A stretch of DNA of 63,606 nucleotides, from NCBI GenBank assembly GCA_045593905.1, contig JAZNXL010000072.1, positions 1-63,606 on the forward strand, given 5' to 3'. The notes beneath the pieces are model-generated. The model saw only the letters and a program-made list of their open reading frames with translations, had not been told where the DNA came from and searched no databases. The DNA comes from RGIG9041 sp045593905 (GTDB lineage: Bacteria > Bacillota > Clostridia > Oscillospirales > QAKW01). Shown piece after piece: positions 7,846 to 15,893 of the stretch. Within the stretch, counting starts at the first letter, position 1; each line of letters begins with the position of its first letter. The position numbers and the translations under genes are program-made.

Positions 7846-9294
7846 ATGGCTGTTTACAACCCAAAATCATTAAAGGCTGAAGAATTTATCAATGACAGCG
7901 AAATACTTGCTACCATTGAGTACGCAGAGCAAAACAAAAACAACGTTGAGCTTATTGATGCAATACTCGAAAAAGCACGCCCCAAAAAGACCGAAACAGG
8001 CGTTAGATGTGAGGGTCTTACCCACCGCGAAGCATCGGTTTTGCTTGCGTGCGAAATCCCCGAAAAAATAGAGGAAATGTATAAACTCGCCGAGGAGATT
8101 AAGCTCGCCTTTTACGGCAACCGTATTGTTATGTTTGCGCCGCTCTATCTTTCAAACTACTGTGTAAACGGCTGTGTTTATTGCCCTTATCATTTAAAAA
8201 ACAAAAACATTGCGCGTAAAAAACTAACACAAGAAGAAGTTCGCAAAGAGGTTATCGCGCTTCAGGATATGGGTCACAAGCGCCTTGCCATTGAGGCTGG
8301 TGAGCACCCCATCGAAAACCCGATTGAATATATTTTAGAATGCATTGACACTATCTACTCAATCAAGCATAAAAACGGCGCAATAAGACGCGTTAACGTT
8401 AACATTGCCGCAACCACAGTCGAAAACTACAAAAAGTTAAAAGACGCAGGCATCGGCACATACATTTTGTTCCAGGAAACCTACCATAAAGAAAGCTATT
8501 TACAGCTACACCCCTCAGGCCCCAAGCACGACTATGTTTATCACACCGAGGCTATGGACCGCGCAATGCAGGGCGGTATTGACGACGTTGGTCTTGGCGT
8601 TTTATTCGGTCTTGAGCTTTACAAGTACGAGTTTGCAGGACTTTTAATGCACGCCGAACATCTCGAGGCCGTTTACGGAGTTGGTCCGCACACAATCAGC
8701 GTTCCGCGTTTAAAACGCGCTGACGACATTGACCCCGACCAATTCGACAACGGTATTTCAGACGATATATTCAACAAAATTATTGCTTGTATCCGTATTG
8801 CAGTACCATACACAGGTATGATTATTTCAACACGTGAAAGCCAAGCTGTTCGTGAAAAGGCGCTGTCTATTGGTATTTCGCAAATAAGCGGCGCATCGCG
8901 CACGTCGGTTGGCGGCTACACCGAAAAAGAGCGCCCGCACGATTCAGAGCAGTTTGACGTATCCGACCAGCGCACACTCGACGAGGTTGTAAACTGGATG
9001 ATAAAACTCGGCTACATTCCGTCGTTCTGTACCGCTTGCTACCGCGAGGGCAGAACAGGCGACAGGTTTATGCAATTTTGTAAGAGCGGACAAATTTTAA
9101 ACTGCTGCCACCCCAACGCGCTTATGACACTTACCGAGTACCTTATCGACTATGCATCAGAAGATACTAAAAAAGTCGGCTTTGAGCTTATTGACAAAGA
9201 GCTTGATAAAATTCCAAACCCCAAGGTAAAAGAAATTGCCAAAAAGAATATAGAGGATATAAAGCAGTCGAACAGACGTGACTTTAGGTTTTAA
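7846..9294 (+). CDS. hydG: [FeFe]-hydrogenase H-cluster maturase HydG (tyrosine lyase)
   Basis: HydG cleaves tyrosine to supply the CO and CN ligands of the H-cluster. The frame is open from 7798, but the ATG at 7846 has a good AAAGGAGA site and gives the usual N-terminus (MAVYNPKSLKAEEFIND, 482 residues). The radical SAM motif is CVNGCVYC (CxxxCxxC), like ThiH. The C-terminal extension specific to HydG carries the auxiliary cluster ligands: CTAC plus a third cysteine 22 residues on (in ILNCCHPNA), fitting CX2CX22C. All catalytic cysteines are present, so the protein should be active. Confidence 0.95.
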   Translation: MAVYNPKSLKAEEFINDSEILATIEYAEQNKNNVELIDAILEKARPKKTETGVRCEGLTHREASVLLACEIPEKIEEMYKLAEEIKLAFYGNRIVMFAPLYLSNYCVNGCVYCPYHLKNKNIARKKLTQEEVRKEVIALQDMGHKRLAIEAGEHPIENPIEYILECIDTIYSIKHKNGAIRRVNVNIAATTVENYKKLKDAGIGTYILFQETYHKESYLQLHPSGPKHDYVYHTEAMDRAMQGGIDDVGLGVLFGLELYKYEFAGLLMHAEHLEAVYGVGPHTISVPRLKRADDIDPDQFDNGISDDIFNKIIACIRIAVPYTGMIISTRESQAVREKALSIGISQISGASRTSVGGYTEKERPHDSEQFDVSDQRTLDEVVNWMIKLGYIPSFCTACYREGRTGDRFMQFCKSGQILNCCHPNALMTLTEYLIDYASEDTKKVGFELIDKELDKIPNPKVKEIAKKNIEDIKQSNRRDFRF

Positions 9295-9296
9295 TT

Positions 9297-10457
9297 ATGA
9301 ACACACAAGCATCAGCTGACCGTGTCCACATTGGATTTTTCGGTCTTAGAAACGCAGGTAAATCAAGCGTTGTAAACGCGCTCACAGGCCAACAGCTATC
9401 GCTGGTATCCGACTTTAAAGGCACCACCACCGACCCTGTTAAAAAGGCAATGGAACTTTTGCCACTTGGCCCTGTTGTTATAATTGACACCCCGGGTATT
9501 GACGATACGGGTGAGCTTGGCGCACTCAGGGTACGCCGCGCTTATGACACACTCAATATTATTGATATTGCGGTTTTGGTCACCCAAAATACCGAGCTTT
9601 CGAGTGAAGAAACTGCGCTTGTTAAAAAGATTGAGCAAAAAAATATTCCGTATGTAGTGGTTTATAATAAAAGCGATATTGTAAACCACACAGGCTCGCC
9701 TGCTGTATCGGCAAAAACAGGCGACGGTATTTATGAGCTTAAAGAAACAATCGCAAAACTTTTAAAGCCAACTGAACAGGACAAAAAAATCATTGGCGAC
9801 CTTATTAAAAAGGGCGACACGGTTGTGCTTGTAACACCAATTGACGCATCGGCGCCAAAGGGCAGGCTTATTTTACCGCAGGTGCAGACAATTCGCGACA
9901 TTTTAGACTCGGGCGCTATTGCAATAACAACACAGGTTGAAACACTTGCCGATACACTCGCCAGCTTAAAAACACCTCCAAAAGTTGTAGTTACCGACTC
10001 ACAGGTATTTGGCGCGGTTGACAAGCTTGTACCAAAAGAGATACCGCTCACCTCATTTTCAATACTGTTTGCAAGGTATAAGGGCGAGCTTTTTTGCGCG
10101 GTTAACGGCGCAAACAAGCTGGATAGCCTAAAAGACGGCGACAAGGTTTTAATATCAGAAGGCTGCACCCACCACCGCCAATGCGAAGATATTGGCACGG
10201 TAAAGCTGCCAAATTGGATAAAAAAATACACAGGCAAAAATATTGAGTTTGAGTTTACCTCGGGCGGTGAATTCCCCGAAGACCTTAACGGCTTTGCGCT
10301 TGTTGTTCATTGCGGCGGGTGTATGCTAACACCAAAGCAGTTAAAGTACCGTTCAGGTATTGCCGCAGACAGATGCGTACCGTTTACCAACTACGGCATT
10401 GCTATTGCAAAAATGCACGGCATACTCGACAGGTCGGTAGAAATTTTTACAAAATAA
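9297..10457 (+). CDS. hydF: [FeFe]-hydrogenase H-cluster maturation GTPase HydF
   Basis: HydF is the GTPase scaffold on which the 2Fe subcluster is assembled and delivered to the hydrogenase. The N-terminal G domain has the P-loop GLRNAGKSS (residues about 15-23), switch region GTTTDPV, DTPG, and NKSD for guanine recognition. The middle is the dimerisation domain. The C-terminal FeS domain has CTHHRQC and HCGGCML, the cysteine and histidine set that binds the 4Fe cluster. It starts two bases after the hydG stop, completing the maturase set. No hydrogenase structural gene occurs in this window, so the client enzyme is encoded elsewhere. Confidence 0.94.
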   Translation: MNTQASADRVHIGFFGLRNAGKSSVVNALTGQQLSLVSDFKGTTTDPVKKAMELLPLGPVVIIDTPGIDDTGELGALRVRRAYDTLNIIDIAVLVTQNTELSSEETALVKKIEQKNIPYVVVYNKSDIVNHTGSPAVSAKTGDGIYELKETIAKLLKPTEQDKKIIGDLIKKGDTVVLVTPIDASAPKGRLILPQVQTIRDILDSGAIAITTQVETLADTLASLKTPPKVVVTDSQVFGAVDKLVPKEIPLTSFSILFARYKGELFCAVNGANKLDSLKDGDKVLISEGCTHHRQCEDIGTVKLPNWIKKYTGKNIEFEFTSGGEFPEDLNGFALVVHCGGCMLTPKQLKYRSGIAADRCVPFTNYGIAIAKMHGILDRSVEIFTK

Positions 10458-10484
10458 AAAAGAGCCTTTTGGCTCTTTTTTTAT
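10456..10484. terminator. bidirectional terminator between hydF and pncC
   Basis: AAAAAGAGCC and GGCTCTTTTT form a strong stem with a TTTT loop and flanking A/T runs, between two convergent genes. Confidence 0.85.
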
Positions 10485-10945
10485 TTTAGTAATTCGAGCA
10501 GGGTATCAATGGCAAAATCGCACGATTTTTTTCGTACCTCGTTTCTACCTACGGCACCAAACTGCATTGTTTTTGTTGTAACGCTTCCGTTTATACAAAA
10601 ACCAAAGCACACCATACCCTCGGGCTTGTACCTTGATGCGCCGGGACCTGCAATGCCTGTAATACCAACGCCAATATCAGCGCCCGATGCTTTTGCCGCG
10701 CCCTTTGCCATTTGAGCTGCAACAACCTCGCTTACAACGCCGTAGGTTTCAATATCGTCACCGCTAACGCCAAGCAGTTTAATTTTTGCATCGTTGGCGT
10801 AGGTTATAAAGCCCATATCAATAACGTCAGATGCGCCGACAATACCAACAAGCGAAGATGTAAACATACCGCCGGTGCACGACTCGGCAGCGCAAATTTT
10901 ATAGCCTTTTTGTTTTAAAAGTTCTACAAGCAGTTTGTTATTCAT
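10481..10945 (-). CDS. pncC: CinA C-terminal-domain nicotinamide-nucleotide amidohydrolase (PncC-like)
   Basis: This 154-residue stand-alone CinA C-terminal domain matches the enzymes that deamidate nicotinamide mononucleotide to nicotinic acid mononucleotide in pyridine nucleotide salvage. Visible family motifs are AAESCTGGMFTSSLVGI near the N-terminus, VVSEVVAAQMAKGA in the middle, and VGITGIAGPGA. The N-terminal molybdopterin-binding domain of full CinA is absent. Its start overlaps the end of the preceding small gene by 8 bases, so the two are probably coupled. The reaction is inferred from the family. Confidence 0.85.
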   Translation of the reverse strand: MNNKLLVELLKQKGYKICAAESCTGGMFTSSLVGIVGASDVIDMGFITYANDAKIKLLGVSGDDIETYGVVSEVVAAQMAKGAAKASGADIGVGITGIAGPGASRYKPEGMVCFGFCINGSVTTKTMQFGAVGRNEVRKKSCDFAIDTLLELLK

Positions 10946-11105
10946 AATAAAAACCCTCTACCGCCTTTGTAACAAGCATTGTAATAAACTCGGTTTCTGA
11001 CATATTATCGCAACCGACAAGGCGCATTGCCTTTTTAATCTCGTTTGAAAACTCGCCGTAATCAATACCGCTCATTAATGCGGCACGGCGCAAAATACTT
11101 TCCAT
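10938..11105 (-). CDS. small conserved-looking protein upstream of pncC, function unknown
   Basis: The frame is open from 11150, but that first ATG lies inside the terminator hairpin of the upstream gene. The ATG at 11105 (MESILRRAALMSGIDYGEF) follows a GGTGAT site and a plausible TTGATG-18 bp-TATACT promoter, so a 55-residue product is preferred. It is acidic and helical, has one cysteine and no membrane segment. The 8-base overlap with pncC supports real translation. I recognise no family. Confidence 0.55.
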   Translation of the reverse strand: MESILRRAALMSGIDYGEFSNEIKKAMRLVGCDNMSETEFITMLVTKAVEGFYYE

Positions 11106-11139
11106 TAAATCACCAAAAGTAGTATACCCTAAAAAATTA

Positions 11140-11166
11140 AAAAGCATCAAAAAAGATGCTTTTTAA
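11140..11166 (-). terminator. terminator after the DUF1858-type gene
   Basis: AAAAGCATC and GATGCTTTT form a 9-bp stem with a 6-base loop, followed by a T-rich stretch on the minus strand. Confidence 0.75.
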
Positions 11167-11171
11167 AAAAA

Positions 11172-11366
11172 TTACTCGCCGATATGCTCGTTGATTCTCT
11201 CGAGAAGTGCATCACAGTCTTCGCCGTGAACAGCACAAGCCATTTCAATTGTTTCGCCTCTTGCCGAAGGACAGCCAAGGCAATGCATACCGATTTCTAA
11301 AAAGTATTGTGCAGTTTCGGGGTATTTATCCAAAACGTCGCCAATAATTGAATCTTTTGTAATCAT
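11172..11366 (-). CDS. DUF1858-type redox disulfide protein
   Basis: The 63-residue product matches the small DUF1858 / hybrid-cluster-protein-associated disulfide family: TKDSIIGDVLDKYPETAQYF, then a redox-type CLGC motif (IGMHCLGCPSA), then a second cysteine pair region (ACAVHGEDCDALLERIN). Members are predicted redox-active cytoplasmic proteins of anaerobes. The ATG at 11366 is chosen over an upstream one at 11408 because AAAGGA lies 8 bases before it and the family begins at this point. It is a single gene with its own terminator. Confidence 0.85.
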   Translation of the reverse strand: MITKDSIIGDVLDKYPETAQYFLEIGMHCLGCPSARGETIEMACAVHGEDCDALLERINEHIGE

Positions 11367-11435
11367 TGTAGTTAGTTCCTTTCTTGTTTTTATATTTATA
11401 GTATACACTAAAATATTATAAAATCAAATACTTTA

Positions 11436-11464
11436 TTTACAAATCATTATAATTTGGTTATAAT
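11436..11464 (+). promoter_or_regulatory. promoter of the femX-alr-holB-ricT operon
   Basis: TTTACA (11436-11441), a 17-base spacer and TATAAT (11459-11464) lie 33 bases before the TTG start. Confidence 0.7.
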
Positions 11465-11497
11465 ATTATATATTATTATGCATTAAGGAGAAATACC

Positions 11498-12562
11498 TTG
11501 GAATTTCTTGATTTAAACAATTTACAACAGGTTAACGAATACGAAGAGTTTGTACAGTCGTCAAAAAAGTGTAACTTTGCACAATCGGTGCTTTGGGGCA
11601 AGGTTAAAACCGACTGGAATTTCAACGCAGTAATCGTGCGTGACAAGAGCGGCAAAATAGAGGGTACAATGGCGGTATTATCACGCAAGGTACCTGTTTT
11701 TAACGCTACAATGCTATACGCTCCGCGCGGCCCTGTTTGCGATATTCACAACGAGAGCGTTATGCGCCGTTTAAAAGAGGGCGTTGACGAGCTTGCAAAA
11801 AGTCTTGGCGCGTATATCTTTAAAATCGACCCCGACGTTAAAAGCGACGACAAAGTGTTTGCAGATATCTGCAAAAAAATAGGCTTTACAATGCCTATCG
11901 AGTCTAAAAACTTCGAGGGTATTCAGCCCCGCTACGTATTCAGACTCGCGCTTGAGGGCAGAAACGAAGAAGAGCTGCTCGCATCATTCCACCAAAAAAC
12001 ACGCTATAACATACGCGTAGCAATTAAAAAGGGTGTTGAGGTTAAGATTGAAGACACATCAAAGGTTGAGGACTTTTATAATATTATGCTCGAAACAGGC
12101 CTTCGCGATAACTTTGTTATAAGAAACGCCGACTACTTTAAACGACTTTTAGACTCACTTGGTGAGCACGCCCGTTTATATATGGCATACCTCGACGGCA
12201 AACCGATTGCGGGCACAATCGCAATATGGTACGGCAACAAGGTGTGGTATCTTTACGGCGCGTCTTCAAACAGCTACCGCAACGTAATGCCCAACTACCT
12301 TTTACAGTATGAAATGATTAAATGGGCGGTTGAAAAAGGCAGCGATATTTACGATTTTCGCGGTGTATCGGGCGACATTTCAGAGGACAACCCGCTCTAT
12401 GGTCTTTACAAATTCAAAAAAGGCTTTAACGGTGAGTTTACCGAGTTTATCGGCGAGATGCGTGTTGTTTACAAACCGCTCTTTAATGCGTTTTTAAAGG
12501 TTGCCGAAAAAAGCTACCGCAGACTTAATATGATAAGGTTTAAACTAAAAAACAAAAGATGA
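11498..12562 (+). CDS. FemAB-family aminoacyltransferase (peptidoglycan bridge formation)
   Basis: FemX/FemA/MurM-type enzymes transfer amino acids from aminoacyl-tRNA to the peptide stem of lipid II. The 354-residue protein shows the two GNAT-like halves of the family, with signatures SAVLWGKVKTDW-like QSVLWGKVKTDWN at the start, SFHQKTRYNIRVAIKKGV in the middle, YLYGASSNSYRNVMPNYL and YDFRGVSGD near the C-terminus. Translation starts at TTG (11498), 7 bases after AAGGAG. The next gene, alanine racemase, overlaps by four bases, linking two steps of cell-wall peptide synthesis. The amino acid transferred cannot be predicted. Confidence 0.88.
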   Translation: MEFLDLNNLQQVNEYEEFVQSSKKCNFAQSVLWGKVKTDWNFNAVIVRDKSGKIEGTMAVLSRKVPVFNATMLYAPRGPVCDIHNESVMRRLKEGVDELAKSLGAYIFKIDPDVKSDDKVFADICKKIGFTMPIESKNFEGIQPRYVFRLALEGRNEEELLASFHQKTRYNIRVAIKKGVEVKIEDTSKVEDFYNIMLETGLRDNFVIRNADYFKRLLDSLGEHARLYMAYLDGKPIAGTIAIWYGNKVWYLYGASSNSYRNVMPNYLLQYEMIKWAVEKGSDIYDFRGVSGDISEDNPLYGLYKFKKGFNGEFTEFIGEMRVVYKPLFNAFLKVAEKSYRRLNMIRFKLKNKR

Positions 12563-13644
12563 CAAAATACACCATCAGTAAAAACGATATAATTCATAAC
12601 TTTACCGAGCTTTCACATAAAACAGGTGCGCTCATTATACCAACGCTCAAAGCAAACGCTTACGGACTGGGCGCAAGAGAGGTCGCATCAATACTGCGTG
12701 AAAACTTCGGTGTGCCCACCTTTGCAATATCCACCATTGATGAATACGAGGCAATTTGCGACTGTGGTGCGCGTGTGCTTTTGCTTTCGTGCTATCACGA
12801 CGAGCATACAATAAAGTATATTGTCGATAACAACATTATCGCCGCAGTCGACACAATAGGACAAGCAAGGCGTATTGGCAATTACGCAGCCGAGTGTGGC
12901 AAAACCGCGTCAGTACATATAAAAATTGACACCGGATTTGGAAGATACGGCTTTTTACCGCAAAACCTTGATGCAATCAAAACAATTTTTGCAGTTGAAG
13001 GAATTAAGGTAACAGGCATATTTTCACACTTTGCATCGGCATTTGCAAAAAACCAAAAACAAACCGAACAACAGTTTGAGCAGTTTGTATCGGTTTGTGA
13101 TGTTCTTATAAAAGACGGCTACAATGTAGGCATACGCCACATTGCAAACTCGTCGGCATTTTTTAAAGACGAAAAATACCATCTTGATGCAGTACGCATC
13201 GGCTCGGCGCTTACAGGCAGACTCCCCTTTGCACACAAAACTGGACTTAAGCGCGTAGGCAAGTTTACATCAACCATAACCGAAATACGCACACTTAAAA
13301 AAGGCAAAAACATAGGCTACGGAAACATAGCGCATATTAAAAAAGATACCCGCGTTGCCGTTATAGCAACAGGTGCTGCCGACGGTGTGCTTATTAAAAA
13401 AGACTACGACACCTTCAGGGTTATTGATATTTTGCGTTACGGCTATAACGTTTTTAAGCTTTTGTTTAAAAACGGCCTTACAGTTACTGTAAACGGCAAA
13501 CAGGCAAAAACTGTTGGCAGAGGTGCGCTTACCCACACCTTTGTTGACGTTACAAATATTGACTGCTGCTGCGGTGATACCGTTGAGTTTAACATATCCC
13601 CGCTCTATGTCAGCGCAAACGTAAAAAGAGAGTATATTGATTAA
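12559..13644 (+). CDS. alr: alanine racemase
   Basis: PLP-dependent fold-type III racemase that makes D-alanine for peptidoglycan. The 361-residue product has the PLP lysine in TLKANAYGLG (near residue 32), IDTGFGRYGF after the barrel strand, HIANSSAF, and the C-terminal beta domain with GRGALTHTFVDVTN and CCCGDTVEF. In canonical Alr the C-terminal domain supplies the catalytic tyrosine; the GYGN segment (KGKNIGYGNIAH) fits that position. ATG overlaps the FemAB stop; its own TAA overlaps the holB ATG by one base. A related amino-acid racemase specificity is possible. Confidence 0.88.
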   Translation: MTKYTISKNDIIHNFTELSHKTGALIIPTLKANAYGLGAREVASILRENFGVPTFAISTIDEYEAICDCGARVLLLSCYHDEHTIKYIVDNNIIAAVDTIGQARRIGNYAAECGKTASVHIKIDTGFGRYGFLPQNLDAIKTIFAVEGIKVTGIFSHFASAFAKNQKQTEQQFEQFVSVCDVLIKDGYNVGIRHIANSSAFFKDEKYHLDAVRIGSALTGRLPFAHKTGLKRVGKFTSTITEIRTLKKGKNIGYGNIAHIKKDTRVAVIATGAADGVLIKKDYDTFRVIDILRYGYNVFKLLFKNGLTVTVNGKQAKTVGRGALTHTFVDVTNIDCCCGDTVEFNISPLYVSANVKREYID

Positions 13645-14597
13645 TGTTTGAATCACTTTTATCAAACAACTTAATGAAAAGTCAGCTTACCCACGCCGTC
13701 CAAAACCAAAAAACGCTGCACGCGTATATGTTTTGCGGACCTGACGGCTCGGGTAAAAAAACGGCAGCGGTTGCGTTTGCAGCAGAGCTTATGGGCGATG
13801 CAAAGCAAAAAGCATTAAAAGGCACCCATCCCGACGTTATTTTTGTTAAAGACATCGACGGCAAAGACGTGCCATCGGTTAAAACAATTAAAAACATGCG
13901 TGCCGATGCGTTTATAACACCCACCGAGGCTGCGAAAAAGGTATACATTATTGATAACGCGGGCGAACTTTCAGAGCAGTCGCAAAACGCACTGCTTACA
14001 ATACTTGAACAACCGCCCTCGTTTTGCGTATTTATACTGCTTTGTCGTTCGCGCGAGAATATGCTTTCAACCATCATATCACGATGCACTGTTTACGATA
14101 TGGAGGATGTTGACACCGCCGAGGGTGTTGAATACTTAAAAAAAGCACTGCCAAAAGCCGATGCTGCCACACTTGAGTTTTGCATAAAAGCATCGGGTGG
14201 CAACCTTGGTCTTGCTAAAAAAATGGCAGCCGACAAAAAGTTTAAAGAACAGGTTGAGGCTTGCGAAAACATTGTAAAATCGGCAGTTGAAGGTAACCTT
14301 TATGTTGCATCAAAATACGTTTGCAAACTGACAAAAGACGGCATAAAAAGCTTTTTGCCTGTTCTTTCAATGTATTTAAGAGATGTTTTGGTGCTTGCCA
14401 CAACCAAAAATAAAGACTCGCTTATATTTAAAGACAGTATATTGAAATATGAGCAGACTTTTAGTAAAATTAAAGCAGACAGGATATATAACTGCTTAAG
14501 CGGTATTGCCTGCGCTACGCAAAATATTGAAAATTATGCAAATATATCGCTTGTAACTTGCGAGCTTATAATTGCTATCGGAGGTTTAAACAGTTGA
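13644..14597 (+). CDS. holB: DNA polymerase III delta-prime subunit
   Basis: Clamp-loader AAA+ subunit, 317 residues. It has a P-loop (GPDGSGKKT, near residue 31), the KVYIIDNAGELSEQSQNALL region corresponding to Walker B and the sensor helix, LLTILEQPPS, and the sensor ISRC motif (TIISRCTVYDM). The four-cysteine zinc module that usually sits between the P-loop and the HPDV segment is missing: the protein runs from ELMGDAKQKALKGT straight to HPDV. The pairing of holB with ricT/yaaT is conserved in Bacillota. It overlaps ricT by four bases. Confidence 0.9.
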   Translation: MFESLLSNNLMKSQLTHAVQNQKTLHAYMFCGPDGSGKKTAAVAFAAELMGDAKQKALKGTHPDVIFVKDIDGKDVPSVKTIKNMRADAFITPTEAAKKVYIIDNAGELSEQSQNALLTILEQPPSFCVFILLCRSRENMLSTIISRCTVYDMEDVDTAEGVEYLKKALPKADAATLEFCIKASGGNLGLAKKMAADKKFKEQVEACENIVKSAVEGNLYVASKYVCKLTKDGIKSFLPVLSMYLRDVLVLATTKNKDSLIFKDSILKYEQTFSKIKADRIYNCLSGIACATQNIENYANISLVTCELIIAIGGLNS

Positions 14598-15466
14598 TAA
14601 ATATTGTTGGAATACGATTTAAAAACGGCGGGAAAATGTATTATTTTGACCCCGGCAAACTCACACTCAAAGAGGGTGACTGGTGCATTGTTGAAACTGC
14701 ACGCGGTAAAGAGTGCGGCGAGGTAGTACAGGGTAACCGTCAGGTAGACGAAAGCGAAATCGTGTCGCCTTTAAAACCTGTAATAAGAATTGCTGACGGC
14801 ATTGATATTAAAAAGATGCAGCAGCTTTCAAAAAAAGAACAACAGGCGTTTGAGATATGCAGTAAAAAAATTGAAAAGTTAGGTCTTGAAATGACACTTG
14901 TTGAGGTAGAATATACCTTTGACGAGAGCAAAATTTTATTTTATTTTACTGCCGACAACCGCATTGACTTCAGAGAGCTTGTAAAAGAGCTTGCAACCAC
15001 CTTTAAAACCCGCATCGAGCTTAGACAAATCGGTGTTCGTGACGAGTGCAAAATGAAAGGCGGTCTTGGAATTTGCGGACGTCCGTTTTGCTGTAATTCG
15101 TTCCTTGGCGACTTTCATACCGTATCAATCAAAATGGCAAAAGAACAAGGGCTTTCGCTCAACCCTACAAAAATCTCCGGCGCGTGCGGAAGGCTTATGT
15201 GCTGCTTACAGTATGAGCAGTCAACTTACGAGGCTCTTGGCAAAAATATGCCGCGCATGAACGCGTATGTCAGCACCCCTGACGGCAAAGGAAACGTTGT
15301 TGAGGTAAATACTCTTGCGCAAACCGTTCGCGTGTCGTTTTCAGACGGCGAAGGCACTGCTAACATAAAGCTTTATGACGTAAACGACATAAAAGTTTTA
15401 AAACCAGGAAAGAAAGACGGCGCAAACGAACAGTCCGACGAACTTGCAAAGCTTGAACAAGATTAA
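14594..15466 (+). CDS. ricT: PSP1-domain protein RicT (YaaT)
   Basis: RicT is part of the RicA-RicF-RicT complex that binds iron-sulfur clusters and steers RNase Y-dependent mRNA maturation in Bacillus. The open frame begins at 14558, but a TTG at 14594 with GGAGG 9 bases upstream gives MINIVGIRFKNGGKMYYFDP, the normal family start (290 residues). The PSP1 core contains the cysteine set CKMKGGLGICGRPFCC, then SGACGRLMCCL. The C-terminal 50 residues are variable and acidic. It is the last gene of the femX-alr-holB-ricT transcript; the overlap with holB indicates coupling. Confidence 0.92.
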   Translation: MINIVGIRFKNGGKMYYFDPGKLTLKEGDWCIVETARGKECGEVVQGNRQVDESEIVSPLKPVIRIADGIDIKKMQQLSKKEQQAFEICSKKIEKLGLEMTLVEVEYTFDESKILFYFTADNRIDFRELVKELATTFKTRIELRQIGVRDECKMKGGLGICGRPFCCNSFLGDFHTVSIKMAKEQGLSLNPTKISGACGRLMCCLQYEQSTYEALGKNMPRMNAYVSTPDGKGNVVEVNTLAQTVRVSFSDGEGTANIKLYDVNDIKVLKPGKKDGANEQSDELAKLEQD

Positions 15467-15474
15467 AAAAACTC

Positions 15475-15503
15475 TTGCAATATGTAAATACATTTGTTAT
15501 TAT
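15475..15503 (+). promoter_or_regulatory. promoter of the ferredoxin gene
   Basis: TTGCAA (15475-15480), 17 bases, TATTAT (15498-15503), 31 bases before the ferredoxin start. Confidence 0.7.
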
Positions 15504-15534
15504 ATGAACAGTAAAACAAGGAGGTGTTTTAATA

Positions 15535-15705
15535 ATGTCACACGTAATTAAAGATACATGCATCGCTTGCGGCGCTTGTGAAGGCGAATGCCCCGTTGGC
15601 GCTATCAAAGAAGGAGACGGCATCTACGTTATCAACAACGATGAGTGCATCGATTGCGGCGCTTGTGAGTCAGTTTGCCCCACAGAGTCAATCGAAGCTG
15701 AGTAA
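15535..15705 (+). CDS. 2[4Fe-4S] ferredoxin
   Basis: A short gene encoding 56 residues with two CxxCxxCxxxCP cluster-binding motifs: CIACGACEGECP and CIDCGACESVCP. This is the classic clostridial-type low-potential ferredoxin, the electron carrier for pyruvate:ferredoxin oxidoreductase and [FeFe]-hydrogenase, which fits the hydEGF genes nearby. A strong AGGAGGTG site lies just upstream of the ATG at 15535, and the gene has its own promoter and terminator. The GC-rich codon choice is typical of a highly expressed gene here. Confidence 0.96.
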   Translation: MSHVIKDTCIACGACEGECPVGAIKEGDGIYVINNDECIDCGACESVCPTESIEAE

Positions 15706-15725
15706 TTAAAAGTCTACTTACTTAA

Positions 15726-15760
15726 AAAAGCATCACTTTTAGTGATGCTTTTATTTTTTT
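15726..15760 (+). terminator. terminator after ferredoxin
   Basis: AAAAGCATCACT and AGTGATGCTTTT form a 12-bp stem with a TTT loop, followed by a run of T. Confidence 0.9.
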
Positions 15761-15761
15761 C

Positions 15762-15790
15762 TTGTATAATGCATTTAATTTGTGTATAAT
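15762..15790 (+). promoter_or_regulatory. promoter of the RNase J transcript
   Basis: TTGTAT (15762-15767), 17-base spacer, TATAAT (15785-15790). It starts 100 bases before the gene, leaving room for the structured leader. Confidence 0.7.
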
Positions 15791-15796
15791 ATAAAT

Positions 15797-15871
15797 ATGA
15801 GTTAAATAGACAGCGCAGGACGAAGGCGCAGTCGTTTTTATAGCAGGCATTGTATTCAATGCCTTTGTTTT
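15797..15871 (+). promoter_or_regulatory. structured leader of RNase J with internal terminator
   Basis: Two hairpins lie between promoter and gene. The first has arms GACaGCGC (15809-15816) and GCGCaGTC (15826-15833) around the loop AGGACGAAG, followed by GTTTTT. The second, AGGCATTG (15845-15852) and CAATGCCT (15857-15864), is followed by TTGTTTT and looks like a terminator. RNase J may control its own transcript here through processing or attenuation; I recognise no named riboswitch. Confidence 0.55.
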
Positions 15872-15893
15872 CATATTTATAAAAGGAGAAATT

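Noticed and set aside
6571..10457. A hydrogenase structural gene in the window
   Set aside because: Only maturation genes are present; no large subunit with H-cluster cysteine motifs was found in any frame listed or read.
15809..15833. Guanidine-type riboswitch because of the ACGA in the loop
   Set aside because: Only one hairpin has the loop, its stem does not fit, and the downstream gene is RNase J, not a transporter or carboxylase.
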